Assembly: GCA_049520515.1 (NCBI GenBank) | Contig: JBEKPS010000012.1 | Span: 1-64,000 of the forward strand | Length of the DNA stretch: 64,000 nucleotides | Direction of reading: 5' to 3' | Source: JAFAMS01 sp049520515 | GTDB lineage: Bacteria; Vulcanimicrobiota; Vulcanimicrobiia; Vulcanimicrobiales; Vulcanimicrobiaceae | Part shown: positions 16,968-24,847 of the stretch, one piece after another | Layout of the letters: every line of letters begins with the position of its first letter | How positions within the stretch are numbered: position 1 is the first letter of the stretch | Notes under the pieces: model-generated | Told to the model about the DNA's origin: nothing | What the model saw: only the letters and a program-made list of their open reading frames with translations | Database searches by the model: none | Position numbers and translations under genes: made by a program

Positions 16968-17264
16968 TCATTTGTACCTGTAAGTGATGCGGCCGTGGGT
17001 CAGGTCATACGGGGAAAGCTCGACGAGGACGCGGTCGCCGGGGAGTATGCGGATGAAATTCATGCGGATTTTTCCGGAAACGTGGGCCAAGACGCGGTGA
17101 CCGTTGGTGAGTTCGACGCGGAACATGGCATTCGGCAGCGGCTCGACGATCGTCCCCTCGACCTCAATCGCCTCTTCCTTCGGCGTAGCGGTCGCGGCTG
17201 CGCGTGCTTCGTTTTTGCGTCGACGGTCGGTTCTTCCACCACCACGCCGGTGCCCACGTGCCAC
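16968..17264 (-). CDS. infA: translation initiation factor IF-1 with basic N-terminal extension
   Basis: The S1/OB-fold IF-1 core (EEAIEVEGTIVEPLPNAMF, then RVLAHVSGKIRMNFIRI) starts at about residue 28 and ends normally. The first 27 residues form an Arg/Gly/Ala-rich extension (RGHRRGGG, TDRRRKNEARAAA) that most bacterial IF-1 proteins (about 72 aa) lack. No internal ATG/GTG/TTG precedes the core, and the GTG start immediately follows the map stop codon (TAAGTG), so the extension appears to be translated. Confidence 0.92.
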   Translation of the reverse strand: MARGHRRGGGRTDRRRKNEARAAATATPKEEAIEVEGTIVEPLPNAMFRVELTNGHRVLAHVSGKIRMNFIRILPGDRVLVELSPYDLTHGRITYRYK

Positions 17265-18068
17265 TTACGCTGCCACCTCCTCAGCAGGACGGTATTTCTC
17301 AACGTCTTTGTGCTCGTAGGTGTCGCGTAGCGTCAGAATGCGAGGGCCGTCTTCTGTGAGCGCGATCGTATGCTCGAAATGCGCGGCGAGTTTCCCGTCT
17401 TCGGTTACGACGGTCCACTTGTCGTCGAGCGTCCGGACGTGCCATGTGCCTTGCGTGATCATCGGTTCGATCGCCAGGACGAGACCGCGCCGCAGCTCGA
17501 TCCCCGTGCCGGGCTTACCGTAATTCGGAACTTGAGGCTCCTCGTGCATCTTCGTTCCGATGCCGTGACCGACAAGTTCGCGCACCACTCCGTAGCCATT
17601 TTGCTCGGCGTGACGCTGCACGGCCGAACCAATGTCACCGAGATGATTCCCGATTTGCATTTCTGCAATCGCAAGCATCAGGCACTCGCGCGTGACTTCT
17701 AAGAGCCGCTGTGCTTCTTCGGATACCGTTCCGACTGCGACGGTAACGGCGCTGTCGCTGACATAGCCGTCAAGCGTCGTGCCGATATCGATTGAAAGCA
17801 GATCGCCGTCCTTAAGAACGTACGGACCCGGAATACCGTGCACGACTTGGCTGTTAACGGATGCGCAAATCGAAGCCGGGTACCCGTTGTAGCCTTTGAA
17901 CGTTGGGATCCCGCCCATCGAGCGAATCGACTCTTCGGCAATTCGGTCGAGCTCGTGCGTCGAGACGCCCGCTTTGGAAGCGTCAATCAGACGCGCTAGC
18001 GTTTTTGCGGTTATCTTACCGCTCTTGCGCATTTGCTCGATCTCACGTGTCGACTTAATCGTAATCAT
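17265..18068 (-). CDS. map: methionine aminopeptidase, type I
   Basis: Removes initiator methionine from nascent proteins. The 267 residues contain the pita-bread fold ligands: DIGTTLDGYVSDSA (two Asp), GHGIGTKMHEEP (His), IEPMI (Glu) and the last Glu in the EDG region. It lacks the N-terminal zinc-finger extension. It lies between adk and infA as in the classical spc operon; its start overlaps the adk stop (ATGA). Confidence 0.96.
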   Translation of the reverse strand: MITIKSTREIEQMRKSGKITAKTLARLIDASKAGVSTHELDRIAEESIRSMGGIPTFKGYNGYPASICASVNSQVVHGIPGPYVLKDGDLLSIDIGTTLDGYVSDSAVTVAVGTVSEEAQRLLEVTRECLMLAIAEMQIGNHLGDIGSAVQRHAEQNGYGVVRELVGHGIGTKMHEEPQVPNYGKPGTGIELRRGLVLAIEPMITQGTWHVRTLDDKWTVVTEDGKLAAHFEHTIALTEDGPRILTLRDTYEHKDVEKYRPAEEVAA

Positions 18069-18721
18069 TGCGAAGCAGCCACGTCCTGGAATCCAAGCGC
18101 ATGGGCGATTTCCTTCGAAACGTTTTCGACTGATTTCGTCGCGTCTACTTTGACGAGACGGCCGCGGCGGAGGTCGCCGTAGTAGGCGATGAGCGGCTCG
18201 GTCTGCTTGTGATAGACCTCTAAGCGATGTAGGACGGCCTCGGGCTTGTCGTCCTCGCGCTGAATGAGAGGCGTACCGTCCGAATCGATCTTGCTCTCAG
18301 GCGGCGGGCTAAAGCGCTCGTGAAAGACGTGCCCCGTCTTGGGATTCACCCAGCGCCCGATCAGCCGTTCGCGAATCAAGTGCTCGCCCACATCGAATAA
18401 GATCACCGTGTACGGGCGGCTCTTGCGATGCAGCAGATTATCCAGAGCCTCGGCTTGCGGAACCGTCCGCGGAAAGCCGTCGAACAGCGCACCAGGCAGT
18501 TGCTCGAGCGCGCGCTCCACAACGGCGATGATGATGTCGTCCGGAACAAGGTCGCCGCGATCCATGTACGCTTGCGCGAGCTTCCCGAGCTCCGTGCCCT
18601 CCATCCGGTTCTTGCGAAGCATGTCGCCGGTTGAAAGCTGACGCAGGCCATATGCCTTCTCAAGAATCTGAGCTTGTGTGCCTTTCCCAGCCCCCGGCGG
18701 GCCCAAGAAGATTACATCCAT
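18065..18721 (-). CDS. adk: adenylate kinase
   Basis: Interconverts ATP+AMP and 2 ADP. The P-loop GPPGAGKGTQ is at residues 7-16, the DGFPRT motif is present, and the LID (GRWVNPKTGHVFHERFSPP) is the long form without the four-cysteine zinc site. Length 218 aa is normal. The start codon is 4 nt after the conserved 22-bp repeat tail, which carries the only GGAG-like ribosome-binding sequence. Confidence 0.97.
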   Translation of the reverse strand: MDVIFLGPPGAGKGTQAQILEKAYGLRQLSTGDMLRKNRMEGTELGKLAQAYMDRGDLVPDDIIIAVVERALEQLPGALFDGFPRTVPQAEALDNLLHRKSRPYTVILFDVGEHLIRERLIGRWVNPKTGHVFHERFSPPPESKIDSDGTPLIQREDDKPEAVLHRLEVYHKQTEPLIAYYGDLRRGRLVKVDATKSVENVSKEIAHALGFQDVAASQ

Positions 18722-18725
18722 TTAA

Positions 18726-18747
18726 GGCGCTCCGCCCCAGGCTCCGC
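18726..18747 (-). repeat. interspersed repeat, copy 3 (tail module only)
   Basis: The 22 bp are identical to the tail of copy 1 (two GCGGAGC units around CTGGG, then GCC). Instead of the CCCCATGC hairpin it is preceded on the minus strand by another possible stem, GATGG/CCATC (18748-18770). It occupies the secY-adk gap. Confidence 0.7.
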
Positions 18748-18774
18748 GATGGTTCTGCGCTCGCTCCATCACCA

Positions 18775-20064
18775 TTATCGTTTTATGAATCCGCGGTAAT
18801 CGCGCATCGCGAGACGCGCTTCGATTTGCGTCATCGTGTCGAGCGCGACGCCGACCACGATCAGGAGTGACGTCGACCCAAGATAAAACGTGGTCACGCC
18901 GAGTCCGCGCTGCAGCGTAGACGGCAAGATCGCCAAGAGGCCAAGGTAGAAGGCGGAGACAGTCGTGATTCGTATGAGGATTTTGTTGATGTAGTCGACC
19001 GTCGGCTGACCCGGACGGATGCCGGGGATGAACGAGCCGTTCTTCTTCAGATTGTCAGCGATGTCGCGCGTGTTGACGACGATCGCGCTGTAGAAGAACG
19101 TGAACATCACGACCAAGACGAAATAGACGGCGTTGTAAAGGAACGAGCTGGGGCTGAACCAGGTGTTCAGAAAACTCGAGACCGCAGCGCCGGGACCGGT
19201 CTGTGTCGTGCCCAGCCACGAGAGCGCCTGCTGCGGCAGCAGCAAGATCGAGATCGCAAAAATGATCGAGATGACGCCGGCGTTGTTGAGTCGCAGCGGA
19301 ATGTAAGACGAGCGCCCGGCATACATCTTGCGGCCAACGACGCGGCGCGCTTGCTGGACCGGAATGCGGCGCTGCCCTTGATACATGAAGACGATCGAGA
19401 TGACCGTGATGACCGCGATTGCGATATACAACCCGAGTCCGAACCAATTGAAGCCCTGCTTCTGGCCGACCTGAATCGTCTGGCTCAAATACGTCGGATA
19501 GCGTAAAACGATGCCGACGAAGATGATCAGCGAGACGCCGTTACCGATGCCCTTGTCGGTGATCTGTTCGCCGAGCCACATCAAGAAGAGCGTCCCCGAA
19601 ACAAGCGTCACTATCACGAAGAGCGTGTATGCGAGGGTGGTGTCGTAAAACACGCCCGAGCGGCTCATCGCGATCGACATCGTCGTTCCTTGGACGATCG
19701 CGAGCACGATCGTCAACCAGCGCGTGTAACGGCTGATCTTCTTGCGGCCTTCCTCGCCACCGCGCTTGGCCATTTCTTCCAGCTGCGGCAGCACGACGGT
19801 CATCAGCTGCATGATGATCGACGCGTTGATGTAAGGCGTGATTCCCATGGCGATGATCGAAAGACGCTGCAACGCGCCGCCCGAGAGAAAGCCTAGGAAA
19901 TTATAAAACGTCCCTTGCGAGAGCAACTGCTGCCAGCGTTGGACGTTGACGCCCGGGATCTGAACGTGGATCGCGTAGACGAAGAGCGCAAACGCCAAGA
20001 AGACGAACCCGATCCTGTTGCGGATATCGGGGACCGTCCAAGCCGCGCGTAGATTGTCGAGCAA
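18775..20064 (-). CDS. secY: protein translocase subunit SecY
   Basis: The central channel of the Sec translocon, 429 residues with ten predicted membrane helices. Characteristic parts: GITPYINASIIMQL, the plug/TM2 region, QGTTM, and RIPVQQARRVVGRKMY in the cytosolic loop that binds SecA/ribosome. Length and position after rplO are standard. Confidence 0.97.
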   Translation of the reverse strand: MLDNLRAAWTVPDIRNRIGFVFLAFALFVYAIHVQIPGVNVQRWQQLLSQGTFYNFLGFLSGGALQRLSIIAMGITPYINASIIMQLMTVVLPQLEEMAKRGGEEGRKKISRYTRWLTIVLAIVQGTTMSIAMSRSGVFYDTTLAYTLFVIVTLVSGTLFLMWLGEQITDKGIGNGVSLIIFVGIVLRYPTYLSQTIQVGQKQGFNWFGLGLYIAIAVITVISIVFMYQGQRRIPVQQARRVVGRKMYAGRSSYIPLRLNNAGVISIIFAISILLLPQQALSWLGTTQTGPGAAVSSFLNTWFSPSSFLYNAVYFVLVVMFTFFYSAIVVNTRDIADNLKKNGSFIPGIRPGQPTVDYINKILIRITTVSAFYLGLLAILPSTLQRGLGVTTFYLGSTSLLIVVGVALDTMTQIEARLAMRDYRGFIKR

Positions 20065-20072
20065 CGAGGCTC

Positions 20073-20672
20073 CTATTCCTCGAAGCGCGCGCCCGCTGCG
20101 CTCAGTACTTCGCGCGCGCTGCCCGAGAACTCAACGTCCCGGAAAACCAAACCCTGCGGCAGCGTCTTACCCTCACGCGTACCACCGAGAATCTTGATGC
20201 CGTCGCGAACCTGCTTTACTTTGCCGGCCGATGCGAGCGTTTGCGGATTGATCTCGAGCGAGGAATCCCAATCTGCGAGCTCCCAGAGATTGACGACCGA
20301 GTACTGCGTTCGGAAGTGTCCGATGTCGCGCGACTTTTGCGAGACACCGAGCCTTTGCGGCAAGCGACGCGCAAACGGCGTCTGTCCGCCTTCGAATGCG
20401 GGACCTTTGCCGCCGCCCGAACGAACGGTCTGTCCTTTGCCGCCCTCGCCGCCGGTCTTCACGAGTCCGGAGCCGTGACCGCGCCCGATGCGCAGACGCG
20501 CGGGACGCGAGCCCTTGTTCGGACGAACTCTTGAGAGCGTCATCAGATTTGGGCTGACTGCGAGATTGACGTCGGTTGCAACGCGCGCCGGTTTGGCCGC
20601 GGCGGCGCGCTTCGGTGCTGCGGCCTTCGATGAGGTCTTTTTCGCCGATGATGTCTTCTTGGCGGCCGGCAT
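20073..20672 (-). CDS. rplO: 50S ribosomal protein L15 with Lys/Ala-rich N-terminal extension
   Basis: The L15 core starts near residue 44 (MTLSRVRPNKGSR), with GRGHGSGLVKTGGEGGKGQ and the C-terminal GLVFRDVEFSGSAREVL. The preceding 43 residues are an Ala/Lys/Ser-rich, probably disordered extension. The upstream ATG overlaps the rpsE stop as TAATG, arguing that translation begins there, though initiation at the internal ATG (codon 44) is possible. No L30 gene lies between rpsE and rplO. Confidence 0.93.
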   Translation of the reverse strand: MPAAKKTSSAKKTSSKAAAPKRAAAAKPARVATDVNLAVSPNLMTLSRVRPNKGSRPARLRIGRGHGSGLVKTGGEGGKGQTVRSGGGKGPAFEGGQTPFARRLPQRLGVSQKSRDIGHFRTQYSVVNLWELADWDSSLEINPQTLASAGKVKQVRDGIKILGGTREGKTLPQGLVFRDVEFSGSAREVLSAAGARFEE

Positions 20673-21178
20673 TAGGAGAGAACCTCCGAGACATCTTTAC
20701 CGCGCAAGCGCGCGACACGTTCCGCCGTCTTGAGCGAACGGAGCGCTTCGACCGTCGCGTACACGACGTTGATCGGATTCGGTGAGCCAAGCGACTTGGT
20801 GAGGATGTCGTGAATCCCGGCCAGCTCGAGAACTGCGCGCATCGCACCGCCGGCGATAACACCGGTTCCGGGCGCTGCGGGCTTGAGCAGTACGCGACCG
20901 GCGCCGACTTGCATCGTCACCGCATGCGGAATCGTGCGCTCGACCATCGGAACGTTGATCAACGCTTTCTTTGCGCCTTCGACGCCCTTGCGAATCGCTT
21001 CGGGGACTTCGCCGGCTTTGCCGATCGCGAATCCGACGCGCCCTTTACGGTCGCCAACGACAACGAGCGCGCTGAAGCTGAAGCGCTTACCGCCCTTGAC
21101 AACTTTTGCAACGCGGTTGACGCGGACGACTGTCTCTTCCATGCCGCCGCTGTCGCGCTCTCTACCTCTCGAATGCAT
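20672..21178 (-). CDS. rpsE: 30S ribosomal protein S5
   Basis: A 168-residue S5: the dsRNA-binding domain (RVAKVVKGGKRFSFSALVVVGD) followed by GRVGFAIGKAGEVPEAIRK and the C-terminal PGTGVIAGGAMRAVLELAGI. The ATG at 21178 directly follows the rplR stop (TAAATG); an internal ATG at codon 13 is an alternative. Confidence 0.97.
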   Translation of the reverse strand: MHSRGRERDSGGMEETVVRVNRVAKVVKGGKRFSFSALVVVGDRKGRVGFAIGKAGEVPEAIRKGVEGAKKALINVPMVERTIPHAVTMQVGAGRVLLKPAAPGTGVIAGGAMRAVLELAGIHDILTKSLGSPNPINVVYATVEALRSLKTAERVARLRGKDVSEVLS

Positions 21179-21541
21179 TTAGAACTCCAACCCAGCTTCG
21201 CGCGCAGCTTGCGCCAGCGCAGCGACGCGACCGTGATATTTGCGTCCGCCGGTATCGAACACGACGGCCCTAATTCCTTGACCCTTTGCCTTGGCGGCGA
21301 TCTCGCTGCCGATACGCTTGGCAGCTTCGAGATTCGTCCTCGACTTTAGGTCGGATGCGATGGTTTTCTCGCGCGTCGAACTGGACGCGAGTGTGTGACC
21401 GTTCGCATCGTCGACAAGAACCGCGTAGATGTGATGCAACGTCCGCTGCACTTGTAGACGCGGACGCTCGGCCGTGCCGGTTACCTTGCGACGAAGACGC
21501 ACGTGGCGCTTACGCCGTGAATCGGCTTTCGAAACCGGCAT
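21179..21541 (-). CDS. rplR: 50S ribosomal protein L18
   Basis: The 120 residues include RRKRHVRLRRKVTGTAERPRL and the C-terminal AVVFDTGGRKYHGRV block that binds 5S rRNA. It overlaps the rplF stop region and has standard length. Confidence 0.97.
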   Translation of the reverse strand: MPVSKADSRRKRHVRLRRKVTGTAERPRLQVQRTLHHIYAVLVDDANGHTLASSSTREKTIASDLKSRTNLEAAKRIGSEIAAKAKGQGIRAVVFDTGGRKYHGRVAALAQAAREAGLEF

Positions 21542-22089
21542 TACTTCTTCACTCCCTTAGCTGCTTTGCCGAGCTTCTTGCGCACGACTTCGCCTTCGTA
21601 CCGAATGCCTTTGCCTTTGTACGGCTCGGGCGGACGAAGCTCGCGAATCTCGGCGGCAACTTGGCCGACAAGCTGCTTGTCGATTCCGTCGACGTGAACT
21701 TTGGTCGTGCCCTCGACGGCAAACGAGATGCCCTTCGGGGCTTTGAACGTGATCGGGTGCGAGTAACCCAGCGTGAAGTTGAGATTCTCGCCCGCTTTTG
21801 CGACGCGATAACCAACGCCGAGAATCTCGAGGCTCTTACGGAAGCCTTTCGTTACTCCGTCGAGCATGTTCGAGATGAGGGTCCGCGTCAAACCGTGCGC
21901 TGCGCGCGCCATGCGCTGATCGTTCTTGCGCGTGACGATAATCTGCCCGCCCTCTAACTTGACGTCGACGACCCCAAGCACCGATTGCGAGAGCTCGCCC
22001 TTCGGGCCGCGCACGACGACGCGTGAATCGGCGACTTCGACGTTCACTTTCTCGGGGACGTTCAGCGGAAGTTTTCCAATGCGACTCAT
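21541..22089 (-). CDS. rplF: 50S ribosomal protein L6
   Basis: From the ATG at 22089 (MSRIGKLPL) the protein has 182 residues, with two L6 domains and the C-terminal signature PEPYKGKGIRYEGEVV. The 14 codons of open frame upstream overlap rpsH and are not L6-like. Confidence 0.96.
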   Translation of the reverse strand: MSRIGKLPLNVPEKVNVEVADSRVVVRGPKGELSQSVLGVVDVKLEGGQIIVTRKNDQRMARAAHGLTRTLISNMLDGVTKGFRKSLEILGVGYRVAKAGENLNFTLGYSHPITFKAPKGISFAVEGTTKVHVDGIDKQLVGQVAAEIRELRPPEPYKGKGIRYEGEVVRKKLGKAAKGVKK

Positions 22090-22096
22090 GAGTTGA

Positions 22097-22498
22097 TTAC
22101 CACACGTACGCCAAGACCTCGCCGCCGACACCGGCGGTTTTGGCTTGCTTTCCTGAAAGAATACCTTTGCTCGTCGAGAGGATTACGATGCCGAGACCGC
22201 CGAGCACGCGCGGAATTTCGGTTTTGGCTGCGTAGACGCGCAAGCCAGGCTTGCTGATGCGGCGCAAGCCGGTTATGACTTTTTCTTTCTCCGGGCCGTA
22301 CTTGAGGGTCACGTGCAGCACGCCTTGCGGCCCTTGGGTCCGCATCGCGTAGTCGGAGATGAAGCCTTCGCTCTTGAGGATTTCTAAGATCGCGCGCTTC
22401 ATCCGCGAGGCCGGCACTTCGACCGTCTCGTGATTGGCGGTGTTCGCGTTTCGAATACGCGTCAGGAGATCGGCGATCGGATCGGTGACGACTGCCAT
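22097..22498 (-). CDS. rpsH: 30S ribosomal protein S8
   Basis: A 133-residue S8, starting with DPIADLLTRIRNA and ending with the GVGGEVLAYVW terminus. In many bacteria S8 binds the rplE region of its own mRNA to repress the spc operon; this was not tested here. Confidence 0.97.
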   Translation of the reverse strand: MAVVTDPIADLLTRIRNANTANHETVEVPASRMKRAILEILKSEGFISDYAMRTQGPQGVLHVTLKYGPEKEKVITGLRRISKPGLRVYAAKTEIPRVLGGLGIVILSTSKGILSGKQAKTAGVGGEVLAYVW

Positions 22499-22501
22499 AA
22501 C

Positions 22502-22687
22502 CTACCAGCTCGCCTTCGTGATGCCGGGGATATAACCGCGATGCGCATTTTCACGGAAGCAGATCCGGCACAAGCCGAACTTACGCAAATAGCCACGCGG
22601 ACGGCCGCAAGCTAGGCACCGGTTATGCGCCCGTACCTTAAACTTTGGCGTCCGTTTTGATTTCTCGATAAGAGAGGTCTTAGCCAT
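22502..22687 (-). CDS. rpsN: 30S ribosomal protein S14, type Z
   Basis: A 61-residue zinc-ribbon S14 with CLACGRPRGYLRKFGLCRIC (Cys24, Cys27, Cys40, Cys43). The short C+ form, as in Gram-positives, Thermus and many deep lineages. It overlaps rplE by one base. Confidence 0.96.
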   Translation of the reverse strand: MAKTSLIEKSKRTPKFKVRAHNRCLACGRPRGYLRKFGLCRICFRENAHRGYIPGITKASW

Positions 22688-23235
22688 CAGCGTCCCTTCT
22701 GCAGCGGAAGCCCCATCGCGGTGAGGAACTCCGTCGCTTCTTCGTCGGTTCTCGCGCTCGTGACGATCACGATATCCATACCGCGAGCTTTGTCGACTTT
22801 GTCAAAATTGATCTCCGGAAAAACGAGCTGTTCGCGCAGCCCCATGTTGTAGTTGCCGCGGCCATCGAACGACTTACGCGAAAGCCCGCGAAAGTCGCGG
22901 ATACGCGGCAGCACGATATTGAAAAGCTTGTCGAGGAACACGTACATCCGCTCGCCGCGGAGCGTGACCTTGGCGCCGATTTTCATGCCTTGACGCAGCT
23001 TGAAGTTCGCGATCGACTTTTTGGCAATCGTGTTGATCGCTTTTTGTCCCGTGATCGTTTGGAGATCGGCAACTGCGGCGTCGAGCGCCTTCGAATTGAC
23101 GATCGCGTCTGAGACAGACATGTTGACGACGACTTTCTCGAGCCGCGGGATCTGCATCGGATTCTCGTAGCCGAAGCGCTCCTGAAGCGACTTGCGAACT
23201 TGCGTCTCGTAACGTTCTCTGAGTCGTACAGCCAT
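22687..23235 (-). CDS. rplE: 50S ribosomal protein L5
   Basis: The 182 residues show VVNMSVSDA, GQKAINTIAKKSIANFKLR and the GRGNYNMGLREQLVFPEI block of L5, the 5S rRNA-binding protein. It directly follows the rplX stop. Confidence 0.97.
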   Translation of the reverse strand: MAVRLRERYETQVRKSLQERFGYENPMQIPRLEKVVVNMSVSDAIVNSKALDAAVADLQTITGQKAINTIAKKSIANFKLRQGMKIGAKVTLRGERMYVFLDKLFNIVLPRIRDFRGLSRKSFDGRGNYNMGLREQLVFPEINFDKVDKARGMDIVIVTSARTDEEATEFLTAMGLPLQKGR

Positions 23236-23571
23236 TTAGCGCCCCTTCCCCGGGACGAGCAGCGTCTCGCCGCTACGCGCGCTGATGCGCACCCGTCCTT
23301 CGGCCGCTTGGCCGCGGCGAACGCGCGTCGGCGTGCTGGTCTTCGGATCGACGACCATCAGCGCCGAAATCGGAATCGGCGATTCTTTTTCGAAGATGCC
23401 GGCTTGGCGCGAGCCACCCACACCTTGCTTGGTGTGACGCTTGACGACGTTGAGGCCCTCGACCACCGCCACGTTACTCTTCGGATACACGGCCTTCACC
23501 ACGCCGCGCTTACCTTTTTCTTTGCCGCGTCGCAAGACGACGGTGTCACCCTTGACGATACCGACTGCCAT
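23236..23571 (-). CDS. rplX: 50S ribosomal protein L24
   Basis: From the ATG at 23571 the protein has 111 residues with the KOW motif (GDTVVLRRGKEKGKRGVV) and VEGLNVVKRH. The ATG shares one base with the rplN stop (TGATG). The longer upstream frame overlaps rplN and is not used. Confidence 0.96.
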   Translation of the reverse strand: MAVGIVKGDTVVLRRGKEKGKRGVVKAVYPKSNVAVVEGLNVVKRHTKQGVGGSRQAGIFEKESPIPISALMVVDPKTSTPTRVRRGQAAEGRVRISARSGETLLVPGKGR

Positions 23572-23948
23572 CACAGCACCTCCGGCGCAAGCGAGGCGAT
23601 CTTGAGGAAGCCACGATCGCGCAGCTCGCGGCACACCGGCCCGAACACTCGCGTGCCACGCGGATCTAAATTGTCTTTCTCGCCACGGAGAATCACGCAG
23701 GCGTTCTCATCGAAGCGAATCGTCGAACCATCCGGACGGCGCATCGGCTGCGCGGTACGAACGATCACGGCCTTGACGACCTGACCCTTCTTCACTGCAG
23801 CGCCGGGGATCGCGCTTTTCACGGTCCCGACGATGACGTCGCCGACCGATGCGTACGGATGACGGCTTCCACCCGAGATGTGAATGCACAGAAGCTCGCG
23901 CGCGCCCGAATTGTCGGCGACACGCAGACGCGTTTCTTGTTGAATCAT
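23571..23948 (-). CDS. rplN: 50S ribosomal protein L14
   Basis: From the ATG at 23948 (MIQQETRLRVADNSGA) the protein has 125 residues, slightly longer than the usual 122 near the DNLDPRGTRVFGPVCREL segment and at the C-terminus. The start overlaps the rpsQ stop (ATGA). Confidence 0.97.
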   Translation of the reverse strand: MIQQETRLRVADNSGARELLCIHISGGSRHPYASVGDVIVGTVKSAIPGAAVKKGQVVKAVIVRTAQPMRRPDGSTIRFDENACVILRGEKDNLDPRGTRVFGPVCRELRDRGFLKIASLAPEVL

Positions 23949-24211
23949 CGCGCGCGCTCCACGATCTCGATCAAGCGCCAGCGCTTCTCTTTCGAAAGCG
24001 GACGGCATTCCTGGATTCGCACGACGTCCCCGAGCTTGGCATCGTTACTCTCGTCGTGCGCCTTGAATTTCGTCGACTTGCGCACGACCTTGCCATAGAC
24101 TCCGTGTGAGGCCCGCGTCTCGCTGACCACGACGATCGTCTTGCTCATCTTGTCCGAAACGACACGCCCCTGCTTGATGCGCCGCCGGTTCAAACGATTA
24201 GGCTGCTCCAT
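23945..24211 (-). CDS. rpsQ: 30S ribosomal protein S17
   Basis: The 88 residues contain the OB-fold S17 core (GRVVSDKMSKTIVVVSE, GDVVRIQECRPLSKEKRW). The N-terminus is about ten residues longer than minimal forms. It overlaps rpmC by 14 nt. Confidence 0.96.
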   Translation of the reverse strand: MEQPNRLNRRRIKQGRVVSDKMSKTIVVVSETRASHGVYGKVVRKSTKFKAHDESNDAKLGDVVRIQECRPLSKEKRWRLIEIVERAR

Positions 24212-24425
24212 GGATTTCCTTTGCTTCGTTGATTCGTTTCTCGCTAATCAGCGTTTGAATGCGCGCATAGGTACGGCGAATCTCACGGATCTTGCTCAGA
24301 TCCGAAAGATGGCCGGTGCGAAGCTGGAAGCGCAGATTGAACAGTTCTTCCTTCGTTTCGCGCGCTTTTGTTTGAAGCTCGGGGATCGTCAGATCCCGCA
24401 TCGCTTTCCAATCGCTCTTCTTCAT
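24198..24425 (-). CDS. rpmC: 50S ribosomal protein L29
   Basis: A 75-residue two-helix protein with KTRELFNLRFQ-like TKEELFNLRFQLRTG and RIQTLISEKR. Located between rplP and rpsQ as usual; the start overlaps rplP (ATGA). Confidence 0.95.
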   Translation of the reverse strand: MKKSDWKAMRDLTIPELQTKARETKEELFNLRFQLRTGHLSDLSKIREIRRTYARIQTLISEKRINEAKEIHGAA

Positions 24426-24847
24426 ACCGTCACCGCCTCGTCGCTGCGTGCGACGATCTTGGTTGCTATCGGGAGCTTGGCTGCGGCCAGCTCGAGTGCG
24501 CGGCGCCCTGTTGCTGCGTCGACACCGGCGAGCTCGAAGAGAATCCGGCCGGGGCGGACGACCGCAACCCAGCCCTCAGGATTGCCTTTTCCCGAGCCCA
24601 TGCGAACTTCAGCCGGCTTCTTTGTGATCGGCTTGTCCGGAAAGACTTTGATCCAGACTTTTCCGCCGCGTTTGATATGACGCGTCAGCGCAACACGCGC
24701 AGCTTCGATCTGGCGATTCGTCATCCAGCATGGTTCGAGCGCCTTGAGACCCCAGTCGCCGAACGTCAGCGTGCTGCCGGTTTGCGCTTTGCCGCTCATG
24801 CGTCCGCGCTGAACTTTGCGCCACTTCACGCGCTTAGGCGTCAGCAT
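24422..24847 (-). CDS. rplP: 50S ribosomal protein L16
   Basis: The 141 residues start MLTPKRVKWRKVQRGRMSGKA and carry GSTLTFGDWGLKALEP and RMGSGKGNPEGWVAVV, lining the peptidyl-transferase region. The start overlaps the 3' end of rpsC by 14 nt. Confidence 0.97.
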   Translation of the reverse strand: MLTPKRVKWRKVQRGRMSGKAQTGSTLTFGDWGLKALEPCWMTNRQIEAARVALTRHIKRGGKVWIKVFPDKPITKKPAEVRMGSGKGNPEGWVAVVRPGRILFELAGVDAATGRRALELAAAKLPIATKIVARSDEAVTV

